DNA from: Baekduia soli
Lineage (GTDB): Bacteria; Actinomycetota; Thermoleophilia; Solirubrobacterales; Solirubrobacteraceae
Direction: 5' to 3'
Length of the DNA: 64,000 bases
Assembly (NCBI RefSeq): GCF_007970665.1
Contig: NZ_CP042430.1
Location: 3,596,001-3,660,000 of the forward strand
In this document: piece by piece, positions 36,535 to 45,467 of the stretch
How positions within the stretch are numbered: the stretch's first letter is position 1
Layout of the letters: every line of letters starts with the position of its first letter
Translations under genes and position numbers: made by a program
The notes under the pieces: generated by a model
What the model was told of the DNA's origin: nothing
The model's input: only the letters and a program-made list of their open reading frames with translations
The model's database searches: none

Positions 36535-38080
36535 ACGGGCTCCTTCGTGGGCCTGTCGTGGATGGTCCGGGCGATCTCGTGGTCCACGGGCTGGGGCTTG
36601 CGCCGGAAGAACTCCGGGTCCTGCACGTAGCGCCAGGCGAACCAGATCAGCCCGATGATGATCATCGCCAGCGTGATGACCACGGGCGAGCCGACGCCCA
36701 GGAACGGCTTGGCGTAGCCGCCGTCCTTGTGGGCGTACTCGATCGAGGCCTTGACGAAGATGAAGGCCAGGATCACCGCCCCGAGCAGGGGCAGGAAGGC
36801 CAGGTAGAGGAAGTTCCTGGCCGAGGCGAACAGGTGGTGGCGGTAGAACCAGGCACACGCCACCCCGGTGATGCCGTAGTAGAAGGCGATCGTCATCGAC
36901 AGCGAGGTGAACGCGTCGGCGACGAGGTTCTGGCTCGTCGCCGAGAGCAGGACGTACACCGCGATGGAGACCACGCCCATCCAGATCGTCGAGAACGAGG
37001 GTGTCAGGTAGCGCTTGTGCACGGCGCCGAAGCGGGCGCCGATCGCCCCCTTGCGCGCCATGGACAGCGACGTGCGCGTCGCCGGGAGGATCGTCGTCTG
37101 CGTGGACGCCGAGGCCGACGTGAGCACCGCGATGATGAGCAGCTTGTCCAGCGGCGAGCCCAGCACCGACTTGGCGATCGGGGCGAAGACGTCGTCCTGG
37201 TTGTTGATGAGCGTCTTCGTGCCGCCGAAGGCCTGCGCGGCCGCCGCGACCACGATGTAGATCGCCAGCAGGATGAAGGTGGAGACCACCGCCGCCCTGC
37301 CCGAGGACGTCGCGCCGTCCTCGGTCTCCTCGTTGACCGAGACCGCCGAGTCCCAGCCCCAGTAGATGAAGATGGCCAGCAGGACGCCGCCCGAGAGCGC
37401 GCCCACGCCGGAGATCGCGAACGGGTTGAACCAGGAGAACGTCGGGTGGATCGAGCCCTGAGGGTCGCTGGAGTAGACCTTGACCAGCGCGACGACCGCG
37501 AAGAGCGTCAGCGTCGCGAACTCCATGCCCAGCAGCAGCTGCTGCGTGCGCGCCGACAGCTCGATGCCGATGTAGCAGATGCCGGTCATGATGATGATCC
37601 ACAGGACGCCGATGATCGTGACCGTGAGCGTCGAGGGATCGCTGACGCCGACCAGGTCGCATGAGTAGACGCCGGCGATCTGCGCGAGGCTGGGCATGAC
37701 CAGGATGTCGGCCACGAGGACCGCCCACCCCGACATCCAGCCGATCCGTGGCCCCATCGCCAGCGTCACCCAGGAGAACGTGGTGCCGCAGTCGGGGTCG
37801 GCGCGGTTCATGTAGTTGTAGGCCGCGGCGATGCAGCCCATCGGGATGAAGGCGACGAGGATGACCGCAGGCGCCTGCAGGCCGATCCCCCGATCGCGAC
37901 GATGAAGCCGAGGGTCGCGGCGAGGCTGTAGCCCGGCGCCGTCGAGGCCACCGCGATCACGATGCCCGAGATGTACGAGATCGCCCCGGTCTTCAGCCCC
38001 TTGTCGCCGGGCGCGAAGCCCATGCCGGTGGCGGGCACCCCGGGGGCGCCGCCGTCGGCGGCCACAGACGCACTCTCCAT
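36531..38080 (-). pseudogene. APC-superfamily amino-acid permease with a one-base frameshift
   Basis: About 516 residues and twelve membrane helices are encoded, but in two frames. The first ~70 codons from ATG 38080 (MESASVAADGGAPGVPATGM, then ISGIVIAVASTAPGYSLAAT) are in one frame. Everything from IGLQAPAVILVAFIPMGCIA onward is in another. Adding one G to the minus-strand GGGGG (37887-37891) restores VAIGG-IGLQ and a complete APC permease. The ATG has GGAGGAG upstream. It may be a genuine inactivating lesion or a homopolymer sequencing error; the unmutated remainder favours the latter. Substrate unknown. The Usp gene overlaps its stop. Confidence 0.8.
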
Positions 38081-38250
38081 CGTGTTGCTCCTCCGTCGGT
38101 CCTGAAGTCGGCGGCGACCTAGCCGGTCCGGCCAACCTAGTGATGCGTCGGAATGCGGACAATGGCCTTTGGGCCATCACGGCGCGCCCGCCGCACCCGG
38201 GTTGGCCGCCGTGGCGCACGTCGGAGGCGGTGCGCTGGGCTCGCCGGGCG

Positions 38251-39114
38251 CTAGCCGCCCGCGGCCGCGCCGGCCCGCTCCACGCCGGGCAGGAGCTCCG
38301 GCATCAGGCCGGTCGCGCGGAGATCGCGGCGCGCGCGGGCGCGCTGGACGACGACGTTGAGGGCCATGAGGACCAGGACGACGATGAGCAGCAGCGAGGC
38401 CAGGACGTTGACCTCGGCCGGCACCCCCTGCCGGGTGGCGCCGAAGATGAAGAGGGGGAACGTCTGGGTCTGCCCGGCGTTGAAGCTCGTCACGACGTAG
38501 TCGTCGACCGAGATGGCCGCCGCCAGCAGGGCGGCCGACGCCACTCCCGGGGCGATCATCGGCAGCGTCACCTTGCGGAACGTCGTCCACTCCGTCGCAC
38601 CGAGGTCCATCGCGGCCTCCTCGATGTGGCGGTCCATGCCCTCCAGCCTGGCCTTGACCGTCACCACCACGTAGGACACGGTGAACATCACGTGCGCGAT
38701 GACGATCGTGACCAGGCCGGTGCTGACGTGCAGCGTCAGGAACAGGCCGAGCAGCGAGGCGCCGAGGACGACCTCCGGGGTGGCCAGCGGGAGGAACACG
38801 AAGAAGTCGGCCAGGGCCCGCCCGCGGAACCCGTACCGCACGAGCGCGAGGGCCATGAACGTGCCCAGGGCCACGGCGATCACCGTCGCCAGCAGCGCGA
38901 TGAGCAGCGAGTTCTGCAGCGCCGTCGCCAGATCGGCGTTGGCGAAGGGGTGCCCCCAGTGCTTCAGCGTGAAGCCCTGCCAGGTGAAGTTGAAGCGCCC
39001 CTTGTTGTCGTTGAACGAATAGAGGACGACGATGAAGATCGGGATGAAGAGGTAGAGCAGCGCCAGCGCCGACCAGAGACCGAGCGCCCTGTCGCGGATC
39101 CGGTCGCGCGTCAT
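38251..39114 (-). CDS. ABC transporter permease, PotC-like (spermidine/putrescine type)
   Basis: The 287-residue product is a six-helix binding-protein-dependent permease. The EAA loop is EEAAMDLGATEWTTFRKVTL, with the conserved Gly and the LP.IAPG continuation near residue 165. It resembles PotC/YdcV of polyamine importers, beginning with a short basic stretch and FIPIFIVVLYSFNDNKGRF. ATG 39114 overlaps the stop of the preceding permease fragment in ATGA. No ATPase (PotA) or binding protein (PotD) gene is present, since the operon is cut off at about 39,280. Function is therefore doubtful unless the break is an assembly artefact. Confidence 0.88.
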   Translation of the reverse strand: MTRDRIRDRALGLWSALALLYLFIPIFIVVLYSFNDNKGRFNFTWQGFTLKHWGHPFANADLATALQNSLLIALLATVIAVALGTFMALALVRYGFRGRALADFFVFLPLATPEVVLGASLLGLFLTLHVSTGLVTIVIAHVMFTVSYVVVTVKARLEGMDRHIEEAAMDLGATEWTTFRKVTLPMIAPGVASAALLAAAISVDDYVVTSFNAGQTQTFPLFIFGATRQGVPAEVNVLASLLLIVVLVLMALNVVVQRARARRDLRATGLMPELLPGVERAGAAAGG

Positions 39115-39281
39115 ACCGCCGCCTCCGTCAGCGACCGCGCTCCGAGCAGGCGCGCGTAGACCAGGATGCCGATGAGGATCGCCGTCATGAGCACGAACGA
39201 GAGCGCCGCCGCGGTCGGGTAGTCCAGGATGTTCAGGAACTTGCTCTGGATGACGTTGCCGATCATGTACTGCTTCGGCGC
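39111..39281 (-). pseudogene. C-terminal fragment of a PotB-like ABC permease
   Basis: The last ~56 codons of an ABC permease are present (APKQYMIGNVIQSKFLNILD followed by YPTAAALSFVLMTAILIGIL). They match the end of PotB/YdcU-type proteins, which are normally about 290 residues. The coding similarity ends abruptly at about 39,280, where a response-regulator fragment begins on the other strand. The rest of the permease and anything upstream is missing. Confidence 0.75.
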
Positions 39282-39735
39282 GCTGCTGGACATCGAGATG
39301 CCCGGCGGGGACGGCCTGGGCGCCGCCGCCGAGCTGGCCGGTGCGCTGCCCGACGTGCGCGTCGTGATCCTCACCACCTTCGGACGCCCGGGCTACCTGC
39401 GCCGGGCCATGGAGAGCGGCGCCCGGGGCTTCGTGCTCAAGGACGCGCCGGCCTCCGAGCTGGCGACGGCGATCCGCCGCGTCATGGCCGGCGACCGGGT
39501 GCTCGACCCGGCCCTGGCCGCCGCCGCCCTGGCCGAGGGCGAGAGCCCGTTGACCCCGCGCGAGACCGAGGTCCTCGGTGCCGCGCGCGGCGGCGCGCCC
39601 GTCGCCGATCTGGCCGGAGGTCTGCACCTGTCCTCGGGGACGGTGCGCAACTACCTGTCGAGCGCGATGCAGAAGCTCGGGGCCCACTCACGGGCCGAAG
39701 CCGTCAGAGTGGCGGAGGACAAGGGATGGCTGTGA
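39280..39735 (+). pseudogene. N-terminally truncated NarL/LuxR response regulator
   Basis: The frame reads ALLDIEMPGGDGLGAAAELA, which is the phosphoacceptor Asp strand of a receiver domain, then the conserved Thr (VVILTTFGRPGYL) and Lys (GFVLKDAPASEL) positions. A LuxR-type helix-turn-helix follows (LTPRETEVLGAARGG and HLSSGTVRNYLSSAMQKLGA). The first ~50 residues of the receiver, with the acidic pair, are missing. Upstream of codon 39280 the frame is antisense to the PotB fragment, so an ATG at 39229 is a chance start. The cognate histidine kinase is also absent. Either a deletion/inversion or a misassembly removed the 5' end. Confidence 0.8.
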
Positions 39736-39774
39736 CCACGGATGGACTGGAGTACATGCCGACCGACGGCCGTC

Positions 39775-39780
39775 TAGGCT
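39775..39780 (+). promoter_or_regulatory. Putative -10 for the sigma-like/zinc-finger gene
   Basis: TAGGCT is 8 bases before the ATG at 39789, the spacing seen at other first genes here. It supports the 39789 start over the ATG at 39726 that overlaps the response-regulator stop. Confidence 0.45.
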
Positions 39781-39788
39781 CCGCGGCG

Positions 39789-40943
39789 ATGGACGGCTCG
39801 AACGCTTCGGGCGCGACACCGGAGGGCGTGCGTGCCGGGGACCGTGCAGCGCTGCAGGCGGTCGTCGACCGTCGCGGCCCGGCGGTCATCGCGTTCTGCA
39901 CGCAGGTCTGCGGGCCGCACGACGCGACGCGTGCCGCGGCCGAGGCCTTCGCCCGGTTCCGGGCCGCGGTGCGCGACGCGCCGGACCTGCGCAACGTCGA
40001 TCCCGAGGTGCTGCTGCGCGGGGCGACCCGCCACGCCGCCGCGTCGATGGCCCGGCTGCCCGTCGGGCCGCCGCCGCACGGCCGGCTGCTCAGCCGCGGG
40101 ACGCAGACCTGCGAGCACCTGCCGACGATGCTCGCCGCGCGCGCCAACGGCGCCCTCGGCGAGGCCGACCTGGAGCGCATGGCGCGCCACCTGGACCGCT
40201 GCGAGCGCTGCAACGCGCTGGCCGAGATCTTCCACCGCGCCGAGCTCAACTACCAGGACCCGCCGTTCGACCAGCTCGGCACGGACACCGCCGGCGTGCT
40301 GCTCGAGGCGCTGGAGGCCGTGCCGATGGAGGCGATCGGCGTGGGCCCCGCCCCGGATCCCGACGCGCCGGCCGTGCCCGTCCTGGACGGCGCCTTCGGC
40401 CACCTGCCCGACCTCGAGGACGAAATCCCGGTGCAGCCGCCCGCCGCCGAGGCCGTGGTGGAGGTCGAGCAGGTCGCCGAGCCCGCCGAGGAGCTCGACC
40501 CCGACGCGCTGGTCGCCGAGCCGCTGCCCGAGGCCTCCCCGGAGCCCGAGGACGCCGCGGCCGCCGAGGGCGACAGCGCGGAGTTCGAGACGGTCTACGG
40601 CGAGACGGCCGAGTGGGACCGCCTGGCCGACGCGCCCGACGCCGGGCACGACGCGCCGCTGGTGGGCGCCGCCGCGGCCGGGCCGCTGCTGGAGGGCGGG
40701 CGCCAGCGCTCCCGCGGACGGGTGCGCGCGATGTTCCTTGTCCTGCCGGCGCTGCTGGTGACCGCGGCGGTCGTCACGGCCCTGTTCATCTCCGGCGTGC
40801 TGGGCGGCAACGACGCGACGCCGCCTCGGGCCCAGCACCGCGCGCCCGTCGTCCAGGCGCCCGTCACGACGCCGCTGCCGGTCACGGTGGCGGCCGGCTC
40901 GTCGTCGGCCGCGGGCGCCGCGGCGAGCACGACGAGCCCCTAG
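39789..40943 (+). CDS. Sigma-like domain/zinc-finger/transmembrane fusion, putative anti-sigma regulator
   Basis: The 384-residue product has four parts. Residues ~8-80 resemble a degenerate sigma-70 region 2 (RAGDRAALQAVVDRRGPAVI, ...TRAAAEAFARFRAAV). Residues ~105-150 form a zinc-binding anti-sigma-like motif, with the Hx3Cx2C core in MARHLDRCERCNALAEIF preceded by TCEHLPTMLAARANGALG. Residues ~170-305 are an acidic Glu/Pro/Ala linker. One membrane helix (~314-335, FLVLPALLVTAAVVTALFIS) is followed by a short Pro/Ser/Ala-rich outer tail. The layout is that of a membrane-bound anti-sigma factor carrying its own sigma-like module. No partner sigma gene is adjacent. Start chosen from the TAGGCT at 39775. 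Confidence 0.75.
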   Translation: MDGSNASGATPEGVRAGDRAALQAVVDRRGPAVIAFCTQVCGPHDATRAAAEAFARFRAAVRDAPDLRNVDPEVLLRGATRHAAASMARLPVGPPPHGRLLSRGTQTCEHLPTMLAARANGALGEADLERMARHLDRCERCNALAEIFHRAELNYQDPPFDQLGTDTAGVLLEALEAVPMEAIGVGPAPDPDAPAVPVLDGAFGHLPDLEDEIPVQPPAAEAVVEVEQVAEPAEELDPDALVAEPLPEASPEPEDAAAAEGDSAEFETVYGETAEWDRLADAPDAGHDAPLVGAAAAGPLLEGGRQRSRGRVRAMFLVLPALLVTAAVVTALFISGVLGGNDATPPRAQHRAPVVQAPVTTPLPVTVAAGSSSAAGAAASTTSP

Positions 40944-40960
40944 GGCAGGTTCCGAGTGGG

Positions 40961-40966
40961 TACTGT
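40961..40966 (+). promoter_or_regulatory. Putative -10 for the proline-catabolism pair
   Basis: TACTGT is 7 bases before GTG 40974, giving a leaderless start. It argues for 40974 rather than the in-frame GTG at 40956, which lies upstream of this hexamer. Confidence 0.4.
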
Positions 40967-40973
40967 CGCGCCA

Positions 40974-42332
40974 GTGGGTGGCGGCGCGACAGCCGGGGTC
41001 ACCCAGGACGACGTCCTGGCGGTCGGCCGTGCCATCCACGCCGCGCTGCCGACCGGCCGCGGTCCGCGCCACGCGCTCGACGACAGGGCGATGGACTTCG
41101 CCGCCGCCGACGCCGAGCTGCGCGCGGCGCTCTTCCGCTTCGTCGACGTCGTCCCGGCCTGCCACAGCCTCGACGACCTGGCCCGCCACCTCACCGGCTT
41201 CCTGGGCGAGGTGGGCGACCGCCCGCCGGCCATCGCGGCGGCCATGCGCCTCGGCGCCACCCGGGCCGGGCGCACCGCGCTGGGCGCCGCGTCGGCCGCC
41301 GGCGTCAAGCACATGGCCCACCGGTTCATCGTCGGTGCGTCGGTCCCCGACGCGACCGGCGTGCTGCGCGAGCTGTGGCACCGCGGCGTGGCCTCCTCGG
41401 TCGACCTCCTCGGCGAGGCGACGGTCACCGCGCAGGAGGCCGACCGCTACGCCCGGCGCTGCCGCGAGGCGCTGCAGGCCCTGGCCGACGCCCATCGCGA
41501 CCTGCCGCCCCGCCCCCACCTCGAGGCCGACGGGCTCGGCGCCCTTCCCCGCGCCAACCTGTCCGTGAAGGTCAGTGCCCTGACGCCGCTGCTGCGGCCC
41601 GAGGCGCCCGAGCTGGGCCAGCGCGACGCGGCGGTGCGGCTGCGCGACCTGCTCCGCACGGCGCGTGAGCTCGGCGCGCACCTGCACATCGACATGGAGT
41701 CCTTCGACTCGCGCGAGGCGATCGCCGAGCTGGTCATCGACCTGCTCGGCGAGCCCGAGTTCGCCGACGGGCCCTCCGCCGGCGTCGTCCTGCAGGCCTA
41801 CCTGCGCGACTCGCCCGAGCTGTGCGACCGGTTCATCGGCTGCGCCCGCGACGTGCCGCGCCGCCATCCCCTCGTCGTGCGCCTGGTCAAGGGCGCCTAC
41901 TGGGACCACGAGGTCGTCGAGGCGCGCCAGCACGGCTGGAGCGTCCCGGTCTTCGAGGTCAAGGCCGAGTCGGACCGCAACTTCGAGGCGCTGGCCCGCC
42001 GGCTCCTGGAGGCGCGGGCGGCCGGGGTCGCGCTGCGCCCGGCCATCGCCTCGCACAACCTGCGCTCCGTGGCCTACGCGGTCGCGGTGACCCGGGCCCT
42101 GGGCCTCTCCGACGACGACCTCGAGCTCCAGGTGCTGCGCGGCCTGGGCGACGACCTCCAGGATGCGCTGGCCGCCTGCGGGCTGCGCGTGCGCACGTAC
42201 TGCCCCGTCGGCGACCTCGTGGCGGGCATGGCCTACCTCGTGCGCCGGCTGCTGGAGAACACGAGCAACGAGGGCTTCCTGTCGGCCCAGCACGAGGGCA
42301 CCGCCCTCGAGGAGCTGCTCGCCGCGCCGTGA
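40974..42332 (+). CDS. Proline dehydrogenase
   Basis: FAD enzyme oxidising proline to pyrroline-5-carboxylate. The 452-residue product matches the PRODH (beta/alpha)8 barrel of PutA: LSVKVSALTPLLRPE near 197, LHIDMESFDSREAIAELVID, GVVLQAYLRDSPELCDR, the FAD-site RLVKGAYWDHEVVEARQHGW near 304, ASHNLRSVAYAVAV, and the C-terminal ENTSNEGFLSAQ. It is monofunctional, with the dehydrogenase partner next door. The GTG start follows TACTGT by 7 bases. Its stop overlaps the next start in GTGA, so both enzymes are made together. Confidence 0.94.
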   Translation: MGGGATAGVTQDDVLAVGRAIHAALPTGRGPRHALDDRAMDFAAADAELRAALFRFVDVVPACHSLDDLARHLTGFLGEVGDRPPAIAAAMRLGATRAGRTALGAASAAGVKHMAHRFIVGASVPDATGVLRELWHRGVASSVDLLGEATVTAQEADRYARRCREALQALADAHRDLPPRPHLEADGLGALPRANLSVKVSALTPLLRPEAPELGQRDAAVRLRDLLRTARELGAHLHIDMESFDSREAIAELVIDLLGEPEFADGPSAGVVLQAYLRDSPELCDRFIGCARDVPRRHPLVVRLVKGAYWDHEVVEARQHGWSVPVFEVKAESDRNFEALARRLLEARAAGVALRPAIASHNLRSVAYAVAVTRALGLSDDDLELQVLRGLGDDLQDALAACGLRVRTYCPVGDLVAGMAYLVRRLLENTSNEGFLSAQHEGTALEELLAAP

Positions 42333-43894
42333 CCCTCCCCCCGTTCGCCAACGAGCCGGTCCTCGAGCTGCGCCGCGCGCCGGCCCGCCAGGGCCTGCTC
42401 GACGCGCTGGCCGAGCTCGACACGACGCTGCCGCTGCGCTCCCCCGCCTGGATCGGCGACGACCGCGACGACGGCGAGGCGCTGACCTCGACCGACCCCT
42501 CCGACCCCTCCCGGGTCGTCGCGCTCGCGCCGTGCGGCGGGGCCGACGCGGCCGGGGCCGCCGTGACCAGCGCCCAGCAGGGCTTCCGGGCCTGGTCGGC
42601 CACGGGCGCCGCCGAGCGCGCCGCGGTGCTCCTGCGCGCCGCGGAGGGCATGCGCCGCCGGCGGCCCGCGCTGGCCGCGCTGTGCGTGCGCGAGGCGGGC
42701 AAGCCGTGGGCCGAGGCCGACGCCGACGTCTGCGAGGCCATCGACTTCCTGGAGTTCTACGCGCGCGGCGCCCTGGCCCTGGAGCGCGGGCGGCCGCTCT
42801 TCCAGGTCACGGGCGAGCGCAACACGCTGTCCTACGGCCCGCGCGGGGTCGTCGCCGTCATCGCCCCGTGGAACTTCCCCGTCGCCATTCCGACCGGGAT
42901 GGTCGCCGCCGCGCTGGCCACGGGGAACACCGTCGTGCTCAAGCCGGCCGAGCAGGCCCCGGGCTGCGGCTTCGCGCTGACCGCCGTGCTGCGCGAGGCG
43001 GGCGTCCCGCCCGACGCGCTGGCGCTCGTGCAGGGCCAGGGCGAGGCCGGCGCCGCCCTGGTCGCCGACCCGCGGGTGGCGACCATCGCCTTCACCGGCT
43101 CGGGCGCCGTCGGCCTGGAGATCCTGCGCAGCGCCGCCCAGCTCGCGCCGGGCCAGACCCAGCTCAAGCGCTGCGTCATCGAGATGGGCGGCAAGAACTG
43201 CATCATCGTCGACGGCGACGCCGACCTCGACGACGCCGTGCCCGCGATCGTGCGCTCCGCCTTCGACTACGCCGGGCAGAAGTGCTCGGCCGCGTCCCGC
43301 ATCCTGGTCCACGAGGCCATCGCCGACGCGCTGATCGAGCGGCTGGCCGGCGCGGTCGAGGTGCTGCAGGTCGGCGCGCCCGGCGCCTTCGGCTCCGACG
43401 TCGGCCCGGTCATCGAGCGCGAGGCCGCCCGACGCGTGCGCCGCTACACCGCGCAGGCCGCCGCGGCGGGCCGCGTCGTGGCCAGCCGCGACGAGCTCCC
43501 CGCGGCGGGCTGGTACTGCCCGCCGACGGTCGTCGCCGATGTGGCCCCCGGCACGCCGGTGCTGTCGGAGGAGGTCTTCGGCCCGCTGCTGACCGTGGAG
43601 CGCGTCGGGAGCGTCGACGAGGCCTGCGACCGCGTCGACGCGCTGCCGTTCGCGCTGACCGGCGGCCTGTTCTCCCGCAACCCGGACACCGTGGCCCACG
43701 TCGCCCGCCGCAGCCCCGTGGGCAACCTGTACGTCAACCGCAAGATCACCGCGGCCATGGTCGGCCGCCAGCCCTTCGGCGGCAACCGCCTGTCGGGCAC
43801 CGGCACCAAGGCCGGCGGCCCCGACTACCTCATGTCCTTCGTCGAGCCGCGCGTGGTGACCGAGAACACGGTCCGCCACGGCCTCGTCGTCTGA
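42329..43894 (+). CDS. 1-pyrroline-5-carboxylate dehydrogenase
   Basis: NAD-dependent aldehyde dehydrogenase that turns glutamate semialdehyde into glutamate. The 521-residue product has the ALDH core: VVAVIAPWNFPVAIPTGMVA near 175, the cofactor strand FTGSGAVGLEILR, the catalytic Glu in VIEMGGKNCIIVDGDADLDD near 290, the catalytic Cys in DYAGQKCSAASRILVHE near 326, and EEVFGPLLTVERV near 415. The length fits the P5CDH/RocA group. Together with the upstream PRODH it forms a proline-to-glutamate pathway equivalent to a split PutA. Confidence 0.94.
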   Translation: MTLPPFANEPVLELRRAPARQGLLDALAELDTTLPLRSPAWIGDDRDDGEALTSTDPSDPSRVVALAPCGGADAAGAAVTSAQQGFRAWSATGAAERAAVLLRAAEGMRRRRPALAALCVREAGKPWAEADADVCEAIDFLEFYARGALALERGRPLFQVTGERNTLSYGPRGVVAVIAPWNFPVAIPTGMVAAALATGNTVVLKPAEQAPGCGFALTAVLREAGVPPDALALVQGQGEAGAALVADPRVATIAFTGSGAVGLEILRSAAQLAPGQTQLKRCVIEMGGKNCIIVDGDADLDDAVPAIVRSAFDYAGQKCSAASRILVHEAIADALIERLAGAVEVLQVGAPGAFGSDVGPVIEREAARRVRRYTAQAAAAGRVVASRDELPAAGWYCPPTVVADVAPGTPVLSEEVFGPLLTVERVGSVDEACDRVDALPFALTGGLFSRNPDTVAHVARRSPVGNLYVNRKITAAMVGRQPFGGNRLSGTGTKAGGPDYLMSFVEPRVVTENTVRHGLVV

Positions 43895-43956
43895 CCTCGG
43901 TCCCCCGCGCGTCACCCGACCGGGCAGGGTGCCGCGCGCCGGATACGGAGCGGGTG

Positions 43957-43980
43957 GTCCGGTTCGGTAGTGTTCCGGAC
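43957..43980 (+). promoter_or_regulatory. Inverted repeat around the promoter of the efflux/TetR pair
   Basis: GTCCGG (43957-43962) and CCGGAC (43975-43980) form an inverted repeat separated by 12 bases. The spacer holds TAGTGT (43968-43973), a -10-like hexamer. The transporter ATG is at 43995, preceded by AAGG. This is a likely operator for the TetR protein encoded in the same operon. Confidence 0.45.
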
Positions 43981-43994
43981 ACCAAGGTCCACTT

Positions 43995-45467
43995 ATGCCC
44001 GATCCCTCCGCCGGGGCACGCCCGGCCCCCATGCGCAGCCTGCTCGTCCTGAGCACCGCCGCCCTCGCCTACTCCCTGGCCCAGACGACCGTCATCCCCG
44101 CCATCGGGGACCTCGAGGCCCGGCTGCACACCGACTCCTCCGGGGTCGCGTGGACGATGACGGGCTACTTCCTGGCGGCCGCCGTCTTCACGCCGATCTT
44201 CGGCCGCCTGGGCGATATGTTCGGCAAGCGCCGGATGCTCGTGGTCTCGCTGCTGGCCTTCGTGGCCGGGTCGGTCGTCTCGGCGCTGGGCGACACGCTG
44301 GAGCTCGTGGTGGCCGGCCGCGTCCTGCAGGGCGTCGGCGGCGGCATCTTCCCGCTGTGCTTCGGGATCATCCGCGACGAGTTCCCGCGCGAGCGCGTCG
44401 CGCAGAGCATCGGCCTGATCTCGGCGACCCTGGGCATCGGCGCCGGCGTGGGACTCGTGCTCGGCGGCATCATCGTCGACGCCTCCTCCTACCACTGGAT
44501 CTTCTGGGGCAGCGCCGCCATGTCGGCGCTGGCCGCCGTCGCCGTCCAGTGCCTCGTGCACGAGTCGCCCGTCCGCTCCAAGGGCCGCGTCGACGTCCGC
44601 GGCGCGGCGGTCCTGGGCATCGGCCTCATCCTGCCGATGGTCGCCGTCTCACGGGCCAACACCTGGGGCTGGGACGCACCGCGCACGCTCGGGCTCATCG
44701 CCATCGGGGTCGCGATCCTGGTGGCCTGGGTCGCCCTCGAGCGCCGCACGGACGAGCCGATGGCCGACATCCCCACGCTCTCGGCGCCGCCCGTGCTCAT
44801 GACGAACGTCGCCACGCTGCTCATCGGCTTCGGCATGTTCGCGTCCTACATCCTGATCCCGCAGCTGGCCGAGACGAGCACGCGGACGGGCTTCGGCTTC
44901 GGCCTGTCGGCCACCGGCGCGGGCCTGCTCATGCTCCCGGGCGCGATCATCATGCTCTTCGTGGGCCCGGTGTCCGGCATCCTGGGTGCGCGCCTGGGCA
45001 ACAAGGTGCCCCTGGCCCTCGGCGGGCTGCTCACGGCGGCGGGCCTCATCCTGATGGGCCTGGTCCACGACACGCAGCTCGAGATCCTCGTCTTCAACAT
45101 GGTGTCCTCGATCGGCGTCGGCCTCGCCTACGCCGCCATGCCCAACCTCATCGTCGACGCCGTGCCCCCGCACCGCACGGGCGAGGCCACCGGGCTCAAC
45201 GCCGTCGTGCGCTCCATCGGCGGCTCGCTGGGCTCGCAGGTGACCGCGGCGATCCTGGCCGGCAGCGTGCTCGCCTCGACGCGGCTGCCCAGCGACAGCG
45301 GCTACACCGACGCCTTCGTCATCTCGGGCGTCGTGGCCCTGCTGGCCGCCGGCCTGGCCGTCATCATCCCGCGTGCCGGCCACGCCCACCTGCCGGTGCT
45401 GTCGGAGATCGGCGCCGCGTCACCGCTGGGTGACCCGGCCCTCGCCGACACCCGCGTGCGCGCATGA
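43995..45467 (+). CDS. MFS transporter, DHA2-type drug efflux family
   Basis: The 490-residue product has about fourteen hydrophobic segments, as in DHA2 (14-helix) drug:H+ antiporters. It contains the loop motif TPIFGRLGDMFGKRRMLV near residue 72, the antiporter-like motif in LQGVGGGIFPLCFGIIRDEF near 115, and LGIGAGVGLVLGGII near 150. Substrate is unknown; a multidrug exporter is likely. The stop overlaps the TetR ATG in ATGA. An inverted repeat over the upstream promoter fits TetR control. Confidence 0.92.
   Translation: MPDPSAGARPAPMRSLLVLSTAALAYSLAQTTVIPAIGDLEARLHTDSSGVAWTMTGYFLAAAVFTPIFGRLGDMFGKRRMLVVSLLAFVAGSVVSALGDTLELVVAGRVLQGVGGGIFPLCFGIIRDEFPRERVAQSIGLISATLGIGAGVGLVLGGIIVDASSYHWIFWGSAAMSALAAVAVQCLVHESPVRSKGRVDVRGAAVLGIGLILPMVAVSRANTWGWDAPRTLGLIAIGVAILVAWVALERRTDEPMADIPTLSAPPVLMTNVATLLIGFGMFASYILIPQLAETSTRTGFGFGLSATGAGLLMLPGAIIMLFVGPVSGILGARLGNKVPLALGGLLTAAGLILMGLVHDTQLEILVFNMVSSIGVGLAYAAMPNLIVDAVPPHRTGEATGLNAVVRSIGGSLGSQVTAAILAGSVLASTRLPSDSGYTDAFVISGVVALLAAGLAVIIPRAGHAHLPVLSEIGAASPLGDPALADTRVRA

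Noticed and set aside
39229-39279. Upstream start (ATG 39229) giving a 168-residue response regulator
   Set aside because: The first 17 codons are antisense of the PotB-like permease and unlike any receiver domain.
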